NCBI GenBank assembly: GCA_002396325.1
Contig: DGXM01000122.1
Coordinates: 1 to 9,762 of the forward strand
Source: Treponema sp. UBA4232
GTDB lineage: Bacteria > Spirochaetota > Spirochaetia > Treponematales > Treponemataceae
Length of the DNA: 9,762 nucleotides
Reading direction: 5' to 3'
In this document: piece after piece, positions 1 to 6,293 of the stretch
Position numbering within the stretch: the first letter of the stretch is position 1
How the letters are laid out: every line of letters begins with the position of its first letter
Translations under genes and position numbers: made by a program
Notes under the pieces: model-generated
The model's database searches: none
Told to the model about the DNA's origin: nothing
The model's input: only the letters and a program-made list of their open reading frames with translations

Positions 1-37
1 CTCGAATTTTTTCTGCGAAAAAAACGTAAAAACTTGC

Positions 38-90
38 CCTCTACGCCTGATTGAAGGGGCCGCTTTGGCGGTTCCGTAACAGCGTGGAGG
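38..90 (+). other. Nested stem structure in GC-rich non-coding DNA (candidate structured RNA or repeat)
   Basis: No convincing gene lies in positions 1-185, which are clearly richer in G+C than the rest of the window. An outer 9-pair stem joins 38-46 with 82-90 (one G-U pair). It encloses a second 8-pair stem, 56-63 with 68-75 (two G-U pairs), with a TTTG loop. The G-U pairs hold only if the + strand is the RNA; on the minus strand they become C-A mismatches. Further short hairpins follow: 112-115 with 121-124, and 139-142 with 146-149. I looked for signature sequences of SRP RNA, RNase P RNA and tmRNA and saw none. It could be a non-coding RNA, a dispersed repeat, or chance pairing in GC-rich DNA. 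Confidence 0.3.
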
Positions 91-185
91 AATGGAGGCT
101 TTTGCCGGAACCCCGGAAAGCGGGATTTACGGAGGATTGCGGCAGCCGCTTGAGGGGGCCTTTCGTCCGGGTGCTCAAAAACATT

Positions 186-1358
186 TTACAAAAGGGCACC
201 GAACAGCCAGCCGAATGAATCGATTTTTATGTTGAACTCGCTGATGCAGCATTCGTCTTTTTTTGCTTTTATGATTTTTGTGGTGTTGAAGGTGTAGCAC
301 TGGCGGCCTGCGTGGAATGGGAGATACATTGTCTGGCTTTCGAGTATGTAGTCTTTTAGCGTGCAGGTGGTTGTTTCCTTTCCTTCCGCGACGAAGGGGT
401 TTTCAATGGCTTCAATTGTGAATGCTTCTATGCGGTTGCTTTCGAAATATGTTTTTGTTGATTCGGCGTCTCCGTTTATGACTGCGGCCTGCGTGAGTTT
501 TACCGGGGAGCATAATGCGGCAAGGGTTTTTCCAGTGCCAAGATAAAGTGTGAGCGAAATGAAGTTTTCCTTCGAATTTTCCTTGAAGCTTGTGGCGGCG
601 TTTTTGTCGAATGCGGAAAGGAGACTGTGTTTGAGCGGATTGTTTGGAACGAACAGAAAGTCCGAGGCGGAAATCACTATATCGTAGGAGCCGTTTGAGA
701 AAGGTTTGCCCTGGTATTTTGCCGGAAGGAGTGAGTATTTTGCGATTTGCGTGCCGTAGTTTTTTCCACCGCGCTTTGGAAGGGTGACTTTTGTGAGTGC
801 ATCGCGTGTGAGGCCTGTTTCGACGGGAACTTCCGCGTTTACTTGGAGCAGCCCCACTTCTTCCCTGCCAGGGAGAGTGATGAGCATAAAGTCCGAATAT
901 TCGACGGTGGTGCTTTTGTTTCCCTGATGCCAGATGCCGAAGGGTGCGTCGGTGAGAATACGGGTGCCTGTGCTGTCGCGCTCAAAGAGGATTTGAATCA
1001 TGCCGTTTGTGGGTGAGCGGAGCCATTCGTAATCAGTGGCGGAAAAAACTCCTTCTTCGAGGGAATATCCTTCCAGACGTGCGATGTTTTGGCTTGCGGC
1101 GATTACGCGGTAAAAAAGGCGTCCTCCGGCTCTTTGACTCAGGACTGTGAAAGTGGTGAAGTCGTTTTCAAGACCGTATTTTTTGAGTGTGTTTTGGACC
1201 GGGGTTTCCATGCTTTTCAGGATTTCCGCACTGGTTTCTTCTTTCATCCGGCTCAACTGCGCATAATTGTGAGGCAGAATTGATGAAAGTTCTGGACATT
1301 CAGCCCAAAGTGCGCCGGCTGCAAAAAGAGCTATTATTATAGAAAAAAGTCGTTTCAT
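186..1358 (-). CDS. Secreted protein with a C-terminal discoidin-like (NADase-type glycan-binding) region
   Basis: This encodes 390 residues. Residues 1-19 form a signal peptide: Lys2-Arg3, a hydrophobic core, then a likely type I cut after ALWA. Cys21 does not sit in a good lipobox because Glu precedes it. I chose ATG at 1358 because the signal peptide begins there and a G-rich ribosome-binding stretch (GGTGGGG) lies just upstream. A start at 1394 would add 12 residues and has no clear Shine-Dalgarno. The middle (about 60-240) is not recognised. Residues about 245-316 have the pattern of a galactose-binding-like discoidin fold as seen in spirochete secreted proteins: AFDKNAATSF, a beta segment near 267-273, then AVINGDAES and YFESNRIEAFTIE. 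Such domains often bind glycans, but the ligand cannot be read here. Cysteines at 283, 332, 354, 370 and 371 could form disulfides. The gene stands alone and is read toward the left edge. The domain call is a pattern judgement. Confidence 0.75.
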   Translation of the reverse strand: MKRLFSIIIALFAAGALWAECPELSSILPHNYAQLSRMKEETSAEILKSMETPVQNTLKKYGLENDFTTFTVLSQRAGGRLFYRVIAASQNIARLEGYSLEEGVFSATDYEWLRSPTNGMIQILFERDSTGTRILTDAPFGIWHQGNKSTTVEYSDFMLITLPGREEVGLLQVNAEVPVETGLTRDALTKVTLPKRGGKNYGTQIAKYSLLPAKYQGKPFSNGSYDIVISASDFLFVPNNPLKHSLLSAFDKNAATSFKENSKENFISLTLYLGTGKTLAALCSPVKLTQAAVINGDAESTKTYFESNRIEAFTIEAIENPFVAEGKETTTCTLKDYILESQTMYLPFHAGRQCYTFNTTKIIKAKKDECCISEFNIKIDSFGWLFGALL

Positions 1359-1402
1359 TGTATCCCCACCCAAAGCCTTTTTTTTGAGGCTCATTTATAT
1401 AA

Positions 1403-1435
1403 GGCAACCTCTAAAAAATATAATTTGAGGTTGCC
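1403..1435. repeat. Palindromic hairpin A of a three-hairpin cluster
   Basis: GGCAACCTC at 1403-1411 is perfectly complementary to GAGGTTGCC at 1427-1435, with a 15-nt AT-rich loop. It lies in the upstream region of the minus-strand secreted-protein gene. No T-tract follows on either strand, so it is not a normal intrinsic terminator. Its left arm can also pair with GAGTTGCC at 1485-1492 if one base is bulged, which gives a possible alternative fold. Confidence 0.6.
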
Positions 1436-1437
1436 GT

Positions 1438-1476
1438 CGAGTTTAAAACCCCGAAATTACGGGCTTTTAAACGTCG
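1438..1476. repeat. Palindromic hairpin B of the cluster
   Basis: GTTTAAAA (1441-1448) pairs with TTTTAAAC (1465-1472). Inside a single C-C mismatch, CCCG (1450-1453) pairs with CGGG (1460-1463) around a 6-nt loop. Outside, CGA (1438-1440) pairs with TCG (1474-1476) after one bulged G. The flanks (GTCGA on the left, GTCGC on the right) may be the constant edges of a repeat whose stem varies; this is inference. Confidence 0.6.
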
Positions 1477-1491
1477 CATTTTCAGAGTTGC

Positions 1492-1515
1492 CTCTAAAAA
1501 CTGAAGTTTTTAGAG
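1492..1515. repeat. Palindromic hairpin C of the cluster
   Basis: CTCTAAAAAC (1492-1501) and GTTTTTAGAG (1506-1515) are perfect 10-bp arms around a TGAA tetraloop. The bases TTGCCTCTAAAAA across its left arm echo the CCTCTAAAAA of hairpin A, so the modules share sequence. No T-run follows on the + strand. Confidence 0.65.
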
Positions 1516-1616
1516 ACTCCCATAAACCTATTCCAGTATATCAAGTTACAGGGGATGCAACTAGTCTGGAGGCAGTGGATTTTGTAATTTTTTTTGATTT
1601 TTTTTGCGTCTTCGTA

Positions 1617-1645
1617 TTGACACGTTTTACATTTTCCGCTATTAT
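1617..1645 (+). promoter_or_regulatory. Sigma70-type promoter of the tRNA-Asn gene
   Basis: A perfect -35 box TTGACA (1617-1622) and a -10 box TATTAT (1640-1645) are 17 bp apart. Transcription should begin near 1652, about 27 nt before the mature tRNA. Two T-tracts just upstream (around 1587-1605) could act as an UP element. The stretch 1516-1616 holds nothing else I can name. Confidence 0.8.
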
Positions 1646-1678
1646 TACGCTATATTCAGCAAACAGATGTTTTGCGAT

Positions 1679-1751
1679 GCTCCCTTAGCTCAGGTGGTAG
1701 AGCAACGGACTGTTAATCCGTGTGTCGCTGGTTCAAACCCAGCAGGGGGCG
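1679..1751 (+). tRNA. tRNA-Asn (anticodon GTT)
   Basis: The 73-nt sequence folds into a full cloverleaf. The acceptor stem GCTCCCT (1679-1685) pairs with AGGGGGC (1744-1750) with one T-G pair. The D stem is GCTC/GAGC. The anticodon stem is ACGGA/TCCGT around loop CTGTTAA, with GTT at 1712-1714. The variable loop has 5 nt, and the T arm is GCTGG-TTCAAAC-CCAGC. The discriminator base is G1751, as expected for Asn. The 3' CCA is not encoded and must be added after transcription. The gene is a single-tRNA unit with its own promoter and terminator. I see no integrase gene or duplicated 3' end, so there is no sign that it is an integration site here. Confidence 0.97.
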
Positions 1752-1756
1752 GTGGA

Positions 1757-1784
1757 AGTCTCTTAGCAATAAGAGGCTTTTTTT
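1757..1784 (+). terminator. Intrinsic terminator of tRNA-Asn
   Basis: The 9-pair stem AGTCTCTTA (1757-1765) with TAAGAGGCT (1770-1778) closes a GCAA tetraloop and is followed directly by a run of T (1778-1784). It starts 5 nt after the tRNA, which fits a short monocistronic transcript. From here to 1916 I see no gene. Confidence 0.9.
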
Positions 1785-1916
1785 ATTTTAAAGCAATTTC
1801 CGGGTCGGGGTGCAGGGAGTGTGCCGACCGGCGAAAAGACTTTGCAACCGATAATCTTGAGCGGCCTGACTATTCCCGCAGGTGAAAATAATTTTTGTAA
1901 ATCCAATTTTTTTTTC

Positions 1917-1944
1917 TTGACAGATTTTCAAAGTTATGTATAAT
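1917..1944 (+). promoter_or_regulatory. Sigma70-type promoter of the sugar-uptake operon
   Basis: Perfect -35 TTGACA (1917-1922) and perfect -10 TATAAT (1939-1944) have a 16-bp spacer. A tract of nine T just upstream (1907-1915) may strengthen it. Transcription should begin at about 1951, the first base of the LacI-type operator. A promoter this close to consensus needs tight control, which the operator supplies. Confidence 0.88.
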
Positions 1945-1950
1945 GATAAT

Positions 1951-1977
1951 TGGAAACGTTTCCAGTACCGTTTCCAG
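1951..1977 (+). promoter_or_regulatory. LacI-family operator with an adjoining half-site
   Basis: TGGAAACGTTTCCA (1951-1964) is a perfect 14-bp palindrome with the central CpG typical of LacI/GalR-family operators. It begins 6 bp after the -10 box and so covers the expected start of transcription, where a bound repressor would block RNA polymerase. The right half plus one base (CGTTTCCAG, 1957-1965) is repeated at 1969-1977, 12 bp further on. Its matching left half is degenerate, so the second site is a half-site or weak operator. The likely ligand is the LacI-type protein encoded at 5247-6251 in the same operon; this pairing is inference. Confidence 0.9.
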
Positions 1978-1990
1978 AAAAATGTAAAAC

Positions 1991-2018
1991 GAGTGGGGAT
2001 TTGCCCGTGTCCCCGCTT
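1991..2018 (+). promoter_or_regulatory. Leader stem-loop abutting the Shine-Dalgarno of the binding-protein gene
   Basis: AGTGGGGA (1992-1999) can pair with TCCCCGCT (2010-2017) with one G-U pair and a 10-nt loop; a further G-U at 1991/2018 may extend it. The stem ends exactly where the Shine-Dalgarno AGGAGG (2019-2024) begins. It may keep the ribosome site free of other pairing, or protect the 5' end of a highly expressed message. It is too close to the start codon, and lacks a T-run, to be a terminator. The fold is visible; the role is inference. Confidence 0.45.
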
Positions 2019-2028
2019 AGGAGGACTT

Positions 2029-3369
2029 ATGAAAAAATTGGCAGTGAAGACGGCTGTGCTTTGTGCAGTGGCGGCCGTTACGTTATCTTCCTGCGGTGGA
2101 GCGAAAAAGAACACTGTGGGAACCGTTCGTTATTTGAACTTCAAACCGGAAGTGGCTTCTGTATACGAAGAGCTTGCCGCAAAGTATGAGGCAGAGACAG
2201 GCGTGAAGGTGACCGTGGAAACAGCTGCAAACGGAACCTACGAATCAACACTCACTTCAAAAATGGCAACAAAAGAAGCTCCCACATTGTTTCAGATCAA
2301 CGGACCGCGTGGATATGCAAATTGGAAGGATTATTGCGCGGATCTTTCAAACACTGAATTGTACAAGCATCTTTCGGACAAGTCCCTTGCGGTGACATCA
2401 GGCGGAAAGGTTTACGGAATTCCTTATGTTGTTGAAGGCTACGGAATCATCTATAACAAGGCAGTCACAGACAGATATTTTGCCCTTGCTGAAAAAGCGG
2501 CTCCTTATTCAAGCATGGATGAAGTGAACAATTTCTCAAAACTCAAGGAAGTCGTTGAGGATATGCAGAAGAATGCCGATGCCCTCGGAATCAAGGGTGT
2601 GTTCGCATCTACTTCACTCAAATCCGGCGAGGACTGGAGATGGCAGACTCACTTGGAAAATCTTCCGGTTTACTACGAGTTCAAGAACAACAATGTTGAT
2701 TTGTCATCGGATGCGACGAAAAGGATTTCCTTCCAGTATGCGGACAACTTCAGGAACATCTTCGATTTGTATTTGAACAATTCCGTGATTCCTGCAAAGA
2801 ATGTGGGCGTCAAGACCGTTACGGATTCAATGGCGGAGTTTGCTCTTGAGGATTGTGCAATGGTTCAGAACGGAAACTGGGAATGGGGGCAGATCAGCGG
2901 TGTGACCGGAAATAAGGTAAAGGCGGAGAATGTAAAGTATCTCCCGATTTACACAGGGGTTTCCGGTGAGGAAAAACAGGGACTTTGCATCGGAACGGAA
3001 AATTTCTATGCAATCAACTCACAGGCTTCTGAAGCGGATCAAAAGGCAACCGCAGATTTCATCTACTGGCTTTATTCAAGTGCAACCGGAAAAGATTATG
3101 TTACAAACAAACTCGGATTCATTGCACCGTTCGACACATTCGCCGCAGACGAAAAACCGACGGATCCCCTCGCTGTCGAAATCCTGAACTGGATGGACAA
3201 AAAGGACACTACGTCAGTGGCATGGAATTTCACTTTGTTCCCCTCGCAGCGCTTCAAAGACAAATTTGGCGCCTCACTTCTAAAATACGCACAGGGCTCT
3301 AAAGAATGGAGCGATGTTGTTTCCGAAGTAGTGGAAGACTGGGCAAAGGAAAGCTCGGAAAGCATGTAA
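2029..3369 (+). CDS. ABC sugar transporter substrate-binding lipoprotein (family 1, CUT1 type)
   Basis: This 446-residue protein captures an oligosaccharide outside the inner membrane and hands it to the two permeases that follow. Residues 1-21 are a lipoprotein signal peptide with lipobox LSSC, giving lipidated Cys22. ATG 2029 is chosen because AGGAGG lies 4 nt upstream and the signal peptide starts there; upstream codons in frame overlap the operator. Family features include a beta strand after Cys22 (TVRYLNF), an amphipathic helix (residues 43-56), the hallmark GIPYVVEGYGIIYNK (130-144) and NGNWEW (281-286). Trp and Tyr residues (W203, W205, Y215, Y216, W284, W286, W399) could stack on sugar rings. 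Length is normal for the family. First gene of the operon. The malQ gene downstream suggests malto-oligosaccharides as substrate, but this is not shown by the protein itself. Relatives bind many other sugars. Confidence 0.92.
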   Translation: MKKLAVKTAVLCAVAAVTLSSCGGAKKNTVGTVRYLNFKPEVASVYEELAAKYEAETGVKVTVETAANGTYESTLTSKMATKEAPTLFQINGPRGYANWKDYCADLSNTELYKHLSDKSLAVTSGGKVYGIPYVVEGYGIIYNKAVTDRYFALAEKAAPYSSMDEVNNFSKLKEVVEDMQKNADALGIKGVFASTSLKSGEDWRWQTHLENLPVYYEFKNNNVDLSSDATKRISFQYADNFRNIFDLYLNNSVIPAKNVGVKTVTDSMAEFALEDCAMVQNGNWEWGQISGVTGNKVKAENVKYLPIYTGVSGEEKQGLCIGTENFYAINSQASEADQKATADFIYWLYSSATGKDYVTNKLGFIAPFDTFAADEKPTDPLAVEILNWMDKKDTTSVAWNFTLFPSQRFKDKFGASLLKYAQGSKEWSDVVSEVVEDWAKESSESM

Positions 3370-3378
3370 TTTTTTGAT

Positions 3379-3456
3379 TGCGGCGGACTGTTATTTTGCG
3401 AATTGGTTCGCCGCAGTTTTGAAAAAAAGAGATTTCCGGTGGTTTTTCCACTGGAA
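3379..3456 (+). promoter_or_regulatory. Two stem-loops between the binding-protein and permease genes
   Basis: The 148-bp gap 3370-3517 is the longest in the operon. Stem-loop 1 joins 3379-3389 with 3405-3415, 11 pairs including the GC-rich core GCGGCG/CGCCGC, and is followed by only four T. Stem-loop 2 joins TTCCGGTGG (3434-3442) with CCACTGGAA (3448-3456), 9 pairs with one G-U, around a TTTTT loop. In other binding-protein operons (malE-malF of E. coli is the classic case) such structures shield the upstream message from 3' decay or stop part of the transcripts, so binding protein exceeds permease. I infer the same here. Confidence 0.6.
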
Positions 3457-3517
3457 CGACAAACACCCCTGGCCGCAGATATTTTCTATCAAAGGCCTTT
3501 TAAGGAGTCTGGGACTT

Positions 3518-4372
3518 ATGGAAAAATCCAACAAAACACTGAGAAAATATTTTCCGGTTTTTGTGCTTCCTACGTTGGCTGCGTTCACTGTGTTTTTCAT
3601 TGTGCCGTTCTGTCTTGGCATAGGACTTTCGTTTACGAAATTCACCACTGTTACGAATGCAAAATTTGTGGGCATTCAAAATTACATCAAGGCATTTGTT
3701 TCCGATAATGAATTCGTTCATGCACTCGGATTCACGGCTTTGTTTTCACTTGTATCAATCGTAAGTGTGAATGTCATTTCATTCGCTCTTGCACTTCTTC
3801 TCACAAAAGGACTGAAGGGCACAAATGTGTTCCGTTCCATTTTCTTCCTGCCGAATCTTATCGGAGGAATCGTCCTTGGTTACATTTGGAATCTTCTTAT
3901 AAATGGTGTGCTCAGAAGATTTGATGTTGACATTTCCTTTTCAGCCGCATACGGATTCTGGGGACTCGTGCTTCTTACAAACTGGCAGCTCATCGGTTAC
4001 ATGATGGTCATTTACATTGCAGGCCTCCAGAATATTCCATGTGATTTGATTGAAGCCGCCGCGATTGACGGAGCTTCGCCGATGAAGACTCTGTTCAAGA
4101 TAAAAATTCCGATGGTCATGCCGTCGATAACCATCTGCATGTTCCTTACTCTGGCGAACACTTTCAAAATGTTTGATCCAAACCTTGCTCTTACAGGCGG
4201 CGCTCCAGAAAAAGAAACGGAGATGCTTGCCCTGAACATATACAACACATTTTACGGCAGAACCGGATGGCAGGGAGTCGGACAGGCGAAGGCCGTGGTG
4301 TTCTTTATCATCGTGGCAATGATTGCCTTTATGCAGCTTAAACTTACAAACCGTAAGGAGGTCGAGCAATGA
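3518..4372 (+). CDS. ABC sugar transporter permease, MalF/UgpA type (CUT1)
   Basis: This 284-residue inner-membrane protein is one half of the transport channel. About six membrane segments are visible, near residues 13-35, 71-95, 105-128, 149-169, 203-222 and 257-275. The cytoplasmic EAA loop, which docks the ATPase subunit, is at 179-202 (EAAAIDGASP...IPMVMP). ATG 3518 is chosen: the protein begins MEKSNKTLRKYF, and AAGGAG lies 10 nt upstream (3502-3507). A TTG at 3374 would add 48 residues that encode the inter-gene hairpins and look unlike a permease start. It is much shorter than E. coli MalF, which has extra N-terminal segments and a large periplasmic loop, but normal for UgpA-like CUT1 permeases. 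Its stop overlaps the next start by ATGA. Confidence 0.93.
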   Translation: MEKSNKTLRKYFPVFVLPTLAAFTVFFIVPFCLGIGLSFTKFTTVTNAKFVGIQNYIKAFVSDNEFVHALGFTALFSLVSIVSVNVISFALALLLTKGLKGTNVFRSIFFLPNLIGGIVLGYIWNLLINGVLRRFDVDISFSAAYGFWGLVLLTNWQLIGYMMVIYIAGLQNIPCDLIEAAAIDGASPMKTLFKIKIPMVMPSITICMFLTLANTFKMFDPNLALTGGAPEKETEMLALNIYNTFYGRTGWQGVGQAKAVVFFIIVAMIAFMQLKLTNRKEVEQ

Positions 4373-5211
4373 AAAACAATGCCGAGAAAAAATTCAATGA
4401 AATCCATTTCACAATTCTGCTTTTTTTGGCAATACTGTTTTTGGTTCCGATTTTCCTCGTAATCATAAACTCATTCAAGTCCAGACTTTACATTTCAACA
4501 GATCCGTTTGCGTTTCCACGCGGAGATATGTTTGTCGGTATGGAAAATTATCTCAACGGATTGAAGACCTCTGGATTTTTGCAGTCGTTCCTGCGCTCGC
4601 TTTTCGTTACTGTCGTGTCCGTGTTTCTCATCATCGTCTGCACTTCAATGACGGCCTGGTTCATTGTTCGTGAAAAATCCCGTCTTTCAAAATGGCTCTA
4701 TTACCTGTTTGTGTTCAGTATGATTGTTCCGTTCCAGATGGTGATGTACACAATGACTTATGTGGTTAATCAAATAAACTTCGACAATGTTGTGGGAATC
4801 GTTTTTGTGTATCTGGGATTCGGAGCTGGACTTGCCGTGTTTATGTTCACAGGATTTGTTAAATCCATTCCAATGGAAATTGAGGAAGCTGCCACGATAG
4901 ACGGATGCAATCCTCTGCAGACATATTTCATGGTCGTGTTTCCAATGCTGAAGCCCACCGCAATCACCGTGGCAATTTTGAATGCAATGTGGATTTGGAA
5001 CGACTATCTGCTTCCGTACCTTATTCTGGGGACGAAAAACAAAACCGTTCCTGTTGCCATTCAGCTTGCAATGCAGGGGGCATACGGCGCAACTGATTAC
5101 GGTGGATTTATGGCGATGCTCGTTCTTGCAATTATTCCAATAATCATCTTTTATATTTCGTCACAGAAGTATATAATAAAGGGTGTTGTAGCGGGTGCCG
5201 TGAAAGGTTAG
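4369..5211 (+). CDS. ABC sugar transporter permease, MalG/UgpE type (CUT1)
   Basis: This 280-residue protein is the second half of the transport channel. Membrane segments are visible near residues 14-34, 75-98, 109-130, 140-162, 196-216 and 246-264. The EAA loop is at 172-196 (EEAATIDGCNP ... FPMLKP). The WNDYLLPYL stretch (210-218) and the C-terminal QKYIIKGVVAGAVKG are classic for this subfamily. The start is fixed by an excellent Shine-Dalgarno, TAAGGAGGT (4354-4362), and by the ATGA overlap with the first permease, a sign of translational coupling and 1:1 synthesis. No ATPase gene follows, so a shared MsmK/MalK-type ATPase is expected elsewhere. Confidence 0.94.
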   Translation: MKNNAEKKFNEIHFTILLFLAILFLVPIFLVIINSFKSRLYISTDPFAFPRGDMFVGMENYLNGLKTSGFLQSFLRSLFVTVVSVFLIIVCTSMTAWFIVREKSRLSKWLYYLFVFSMIVPFQMVMYTMTYVVNQINFDNVVGIVFVYLGFGAGLAVFMFTGFVKSIPMEIEEAATIDGCNPLQTYFMVVFPMLKPTAITVAILNAMWIWNDYLLPYLILGTKNKTVPVAIQLAMQGAYGATDYGGFMAMLVLAIIPIIIFYISSQKYIIKGVVAGAVKG

Positions 5212-5246
5212 TGAATTCATCCTGAAGGGTGCCGGGGAGTTTTTGT

Positions 5247-6251
5247 ATGACGATTAAGGATATTGCACGTGAAGCGGAATGTGCCGTGGGAACTGTGTCG
5301 AGGGTTTTGAACAATCATCCTGATGTAAGCGACCAGACCCGCGAGAAAGTGATGGCCGTGGTAAATAAATATGGATTTGTTTTGAACAACACGGCCCGCC
5401 GCCTGAAGGTGCAGGATTCCAAAACTATTTCGGTGCTGGTGAAAGGAACGTCAAGCATTCTGCTGAATGATTTGTTGGGAATAATACAGAAGAGGATGGA
5501 GGAACTTCCGTATTCAATCAGTGTGACGGTGCTCGACGAATTTGACAATGAAGCGAAGATTGCCTCCCGTGTTTATTATGAACAGAAGCCCACAGGAATA
5601 ATTTTTCTTGGAGGAAGCCCTGAAGAAAGTCCAGAAGATTTGCATAAACTGCAGGTCCCCTGTGTCGTCATTACGAATGATGCAAGTGCAAGCAAATGTC
5701 CTTTTCTTTCAAGCGTGAGTACCGATGATTTGGCAGGCGCAAGATGCATCACGGAATGGCTTATAAAAAACGGACACAAAAAAATCGGAGTGATTGGCGG
5801 AGACCTTCAGAGTTCCGGAATTACAAGAAAACGCTACAGAGGATTTCTGGATGCAATGGAGGCTCACAATCTTCCGTTTGATTTTGAGAAATCCTATGTG
5901 TCTGCCCGTTATTCATTTGAGGATTCTGCAAAAGCGGCAAAAGAGCTGGTGGAAAAAAATCCGAAGATGACGGCGATTTTCACAATGGCTGATTCAATGG
6001 CAATCGGTGCGTGCAGGCAGCTTTCAGACATGGGAATTTCCGTTCCCGAAAAAATGTCTATCGTGGGTTATGATGGACTTCCTTACGCGGATTATTACAA
6101 TCCCCGCCTTACTACAATCCGGCAGGATGAAGTGGCTTTGGCGGAAAACGGTCTTGACATTCTGCTTAAAAATATTGAGCGGGTTGTGAAGGCAGAACAT
6201 AAATTGATTCCATTCACTTTCGTGGACGGAGAGAGTGTGAAAAAAAAGTGA
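5247..6251 (+). CDS. LacI/GalR-family transcriptional regulator of the sugar operon
   Basis: This 334-residue cytoplasmic DNA-binding protein has the family's usual length. Residues 2-22 are the helix-turn-helix (TIKDIAREAECAVGTVSRVL). Residues 47-55 are the hinge helix (NNTARRLKV), whose Leu normally wedges into a central CpG step, as in the operator at 1951-1964. Residues about 60-330 form the periplasmic-binding-protein-like sensor, with HKKIGVIGG (177-185), RKRYRGF (194-200) and GYDGLPYADYYNPRLTTIRQD (274-294). ATG 5247 is chosen because MTIKDIA is the canonical family start and GGGGAG lies 7 nt upstream; a GTG at 5229 is possible but unlikely. The gene lies 35 bp after the second permease with no promoter of its own visible, so it would repress itself along with the operon. 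The inducer is probably the imported sugar or a product of MalQ; this is inference. Confidence 0.93.
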   Translation: MTIKDIAREAECAVGTVSRVLNNHPDVSDQTREKVMAVVNKYGFVLNNTARRLKVQDSKTISVLVKGTSSILLNDLLGIIQKRMEELPYSISVTVLDEFDNEAKIASRVYYEQKPTGIIFLGGSPEESPEDLHKLQVPCVVITNDASASKCPFLSSVSTDDLAGARCITEWLIKNGHKKIGVIGGDLQSSGITRKRYRGFLDAMEAHNLPFDFEKSYVSARYSFEDSAKAAKELVEKNPKMTAIFTMADSMAIGACRQLSDMGISVPEKMSIVGYDGLPYADYYNPRLTTIRQDEVALAENGLDILLKNIERVVKAEHKLIPFTFVDGESVKKK

Positions 6252-6293
6252 CCGGACATTCCTTGCGGGTGGCGGTCAGTTGAAAGGTTTAAT

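Noticed and set aside
2..79. + strand frame open from the window start for 25 codons, ending at TAA 77-79
   Set aside because: It could be the tail of an upstream gene, but the last part coincides with the nested stems and there is too little to judge.
1..180. Minus-strand frame open across nearly the whole left end
   Set aside because: No start codon with a ribosome site is visible; long open frames are expected by chance in GC-rich DNA, and the peptide is rich in Pro and Arg without any motif.
92..235. Small + strand open frame of 47 codons (starts MEAFAGTPES) after GGAGG
   Set aside because: The ribosome site is too close to the ATG, the frame runs antisense into the 3' end of the secreted-protein gene, and the composition looks like translated GC-rich non-coding DNA.
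1403..1515. Integron attC-like sites
   Set aside because: The expected core (GTTRRRY) and inverse core (RYYYAAC) are not found at the ends of the hairpins, and no gene cassette lies between them.
1801..1830. Inverted repeat GGTCGG (1803-1808) / CCGACC (1824-1829) upstream of the operon promoter
   Set aside because: Short arms and a 15-nt loop more than 85 bp upstream of the -35 box; could be chance.
1788..2114. Minus-strand frame of 108 codons across the operon promoter
   Set aside because: It runs through a near-consensus promoter, operator and the signal peptide of the binding protein, so it is a shadow.
3941..4369. Minus-strand frame of 142 codons opposite the first permease
   Set aside because: It lies wholly antisense to a clear CUT1 permease and has no recognisable domain.
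6249..6278. Stem TGACCG/CGGTCA over the regulator stop codon as a terminator before malQ
   Set aside because: Six pairs with an 18-nt loop and no T-run; malQ most likely remains in the operon.
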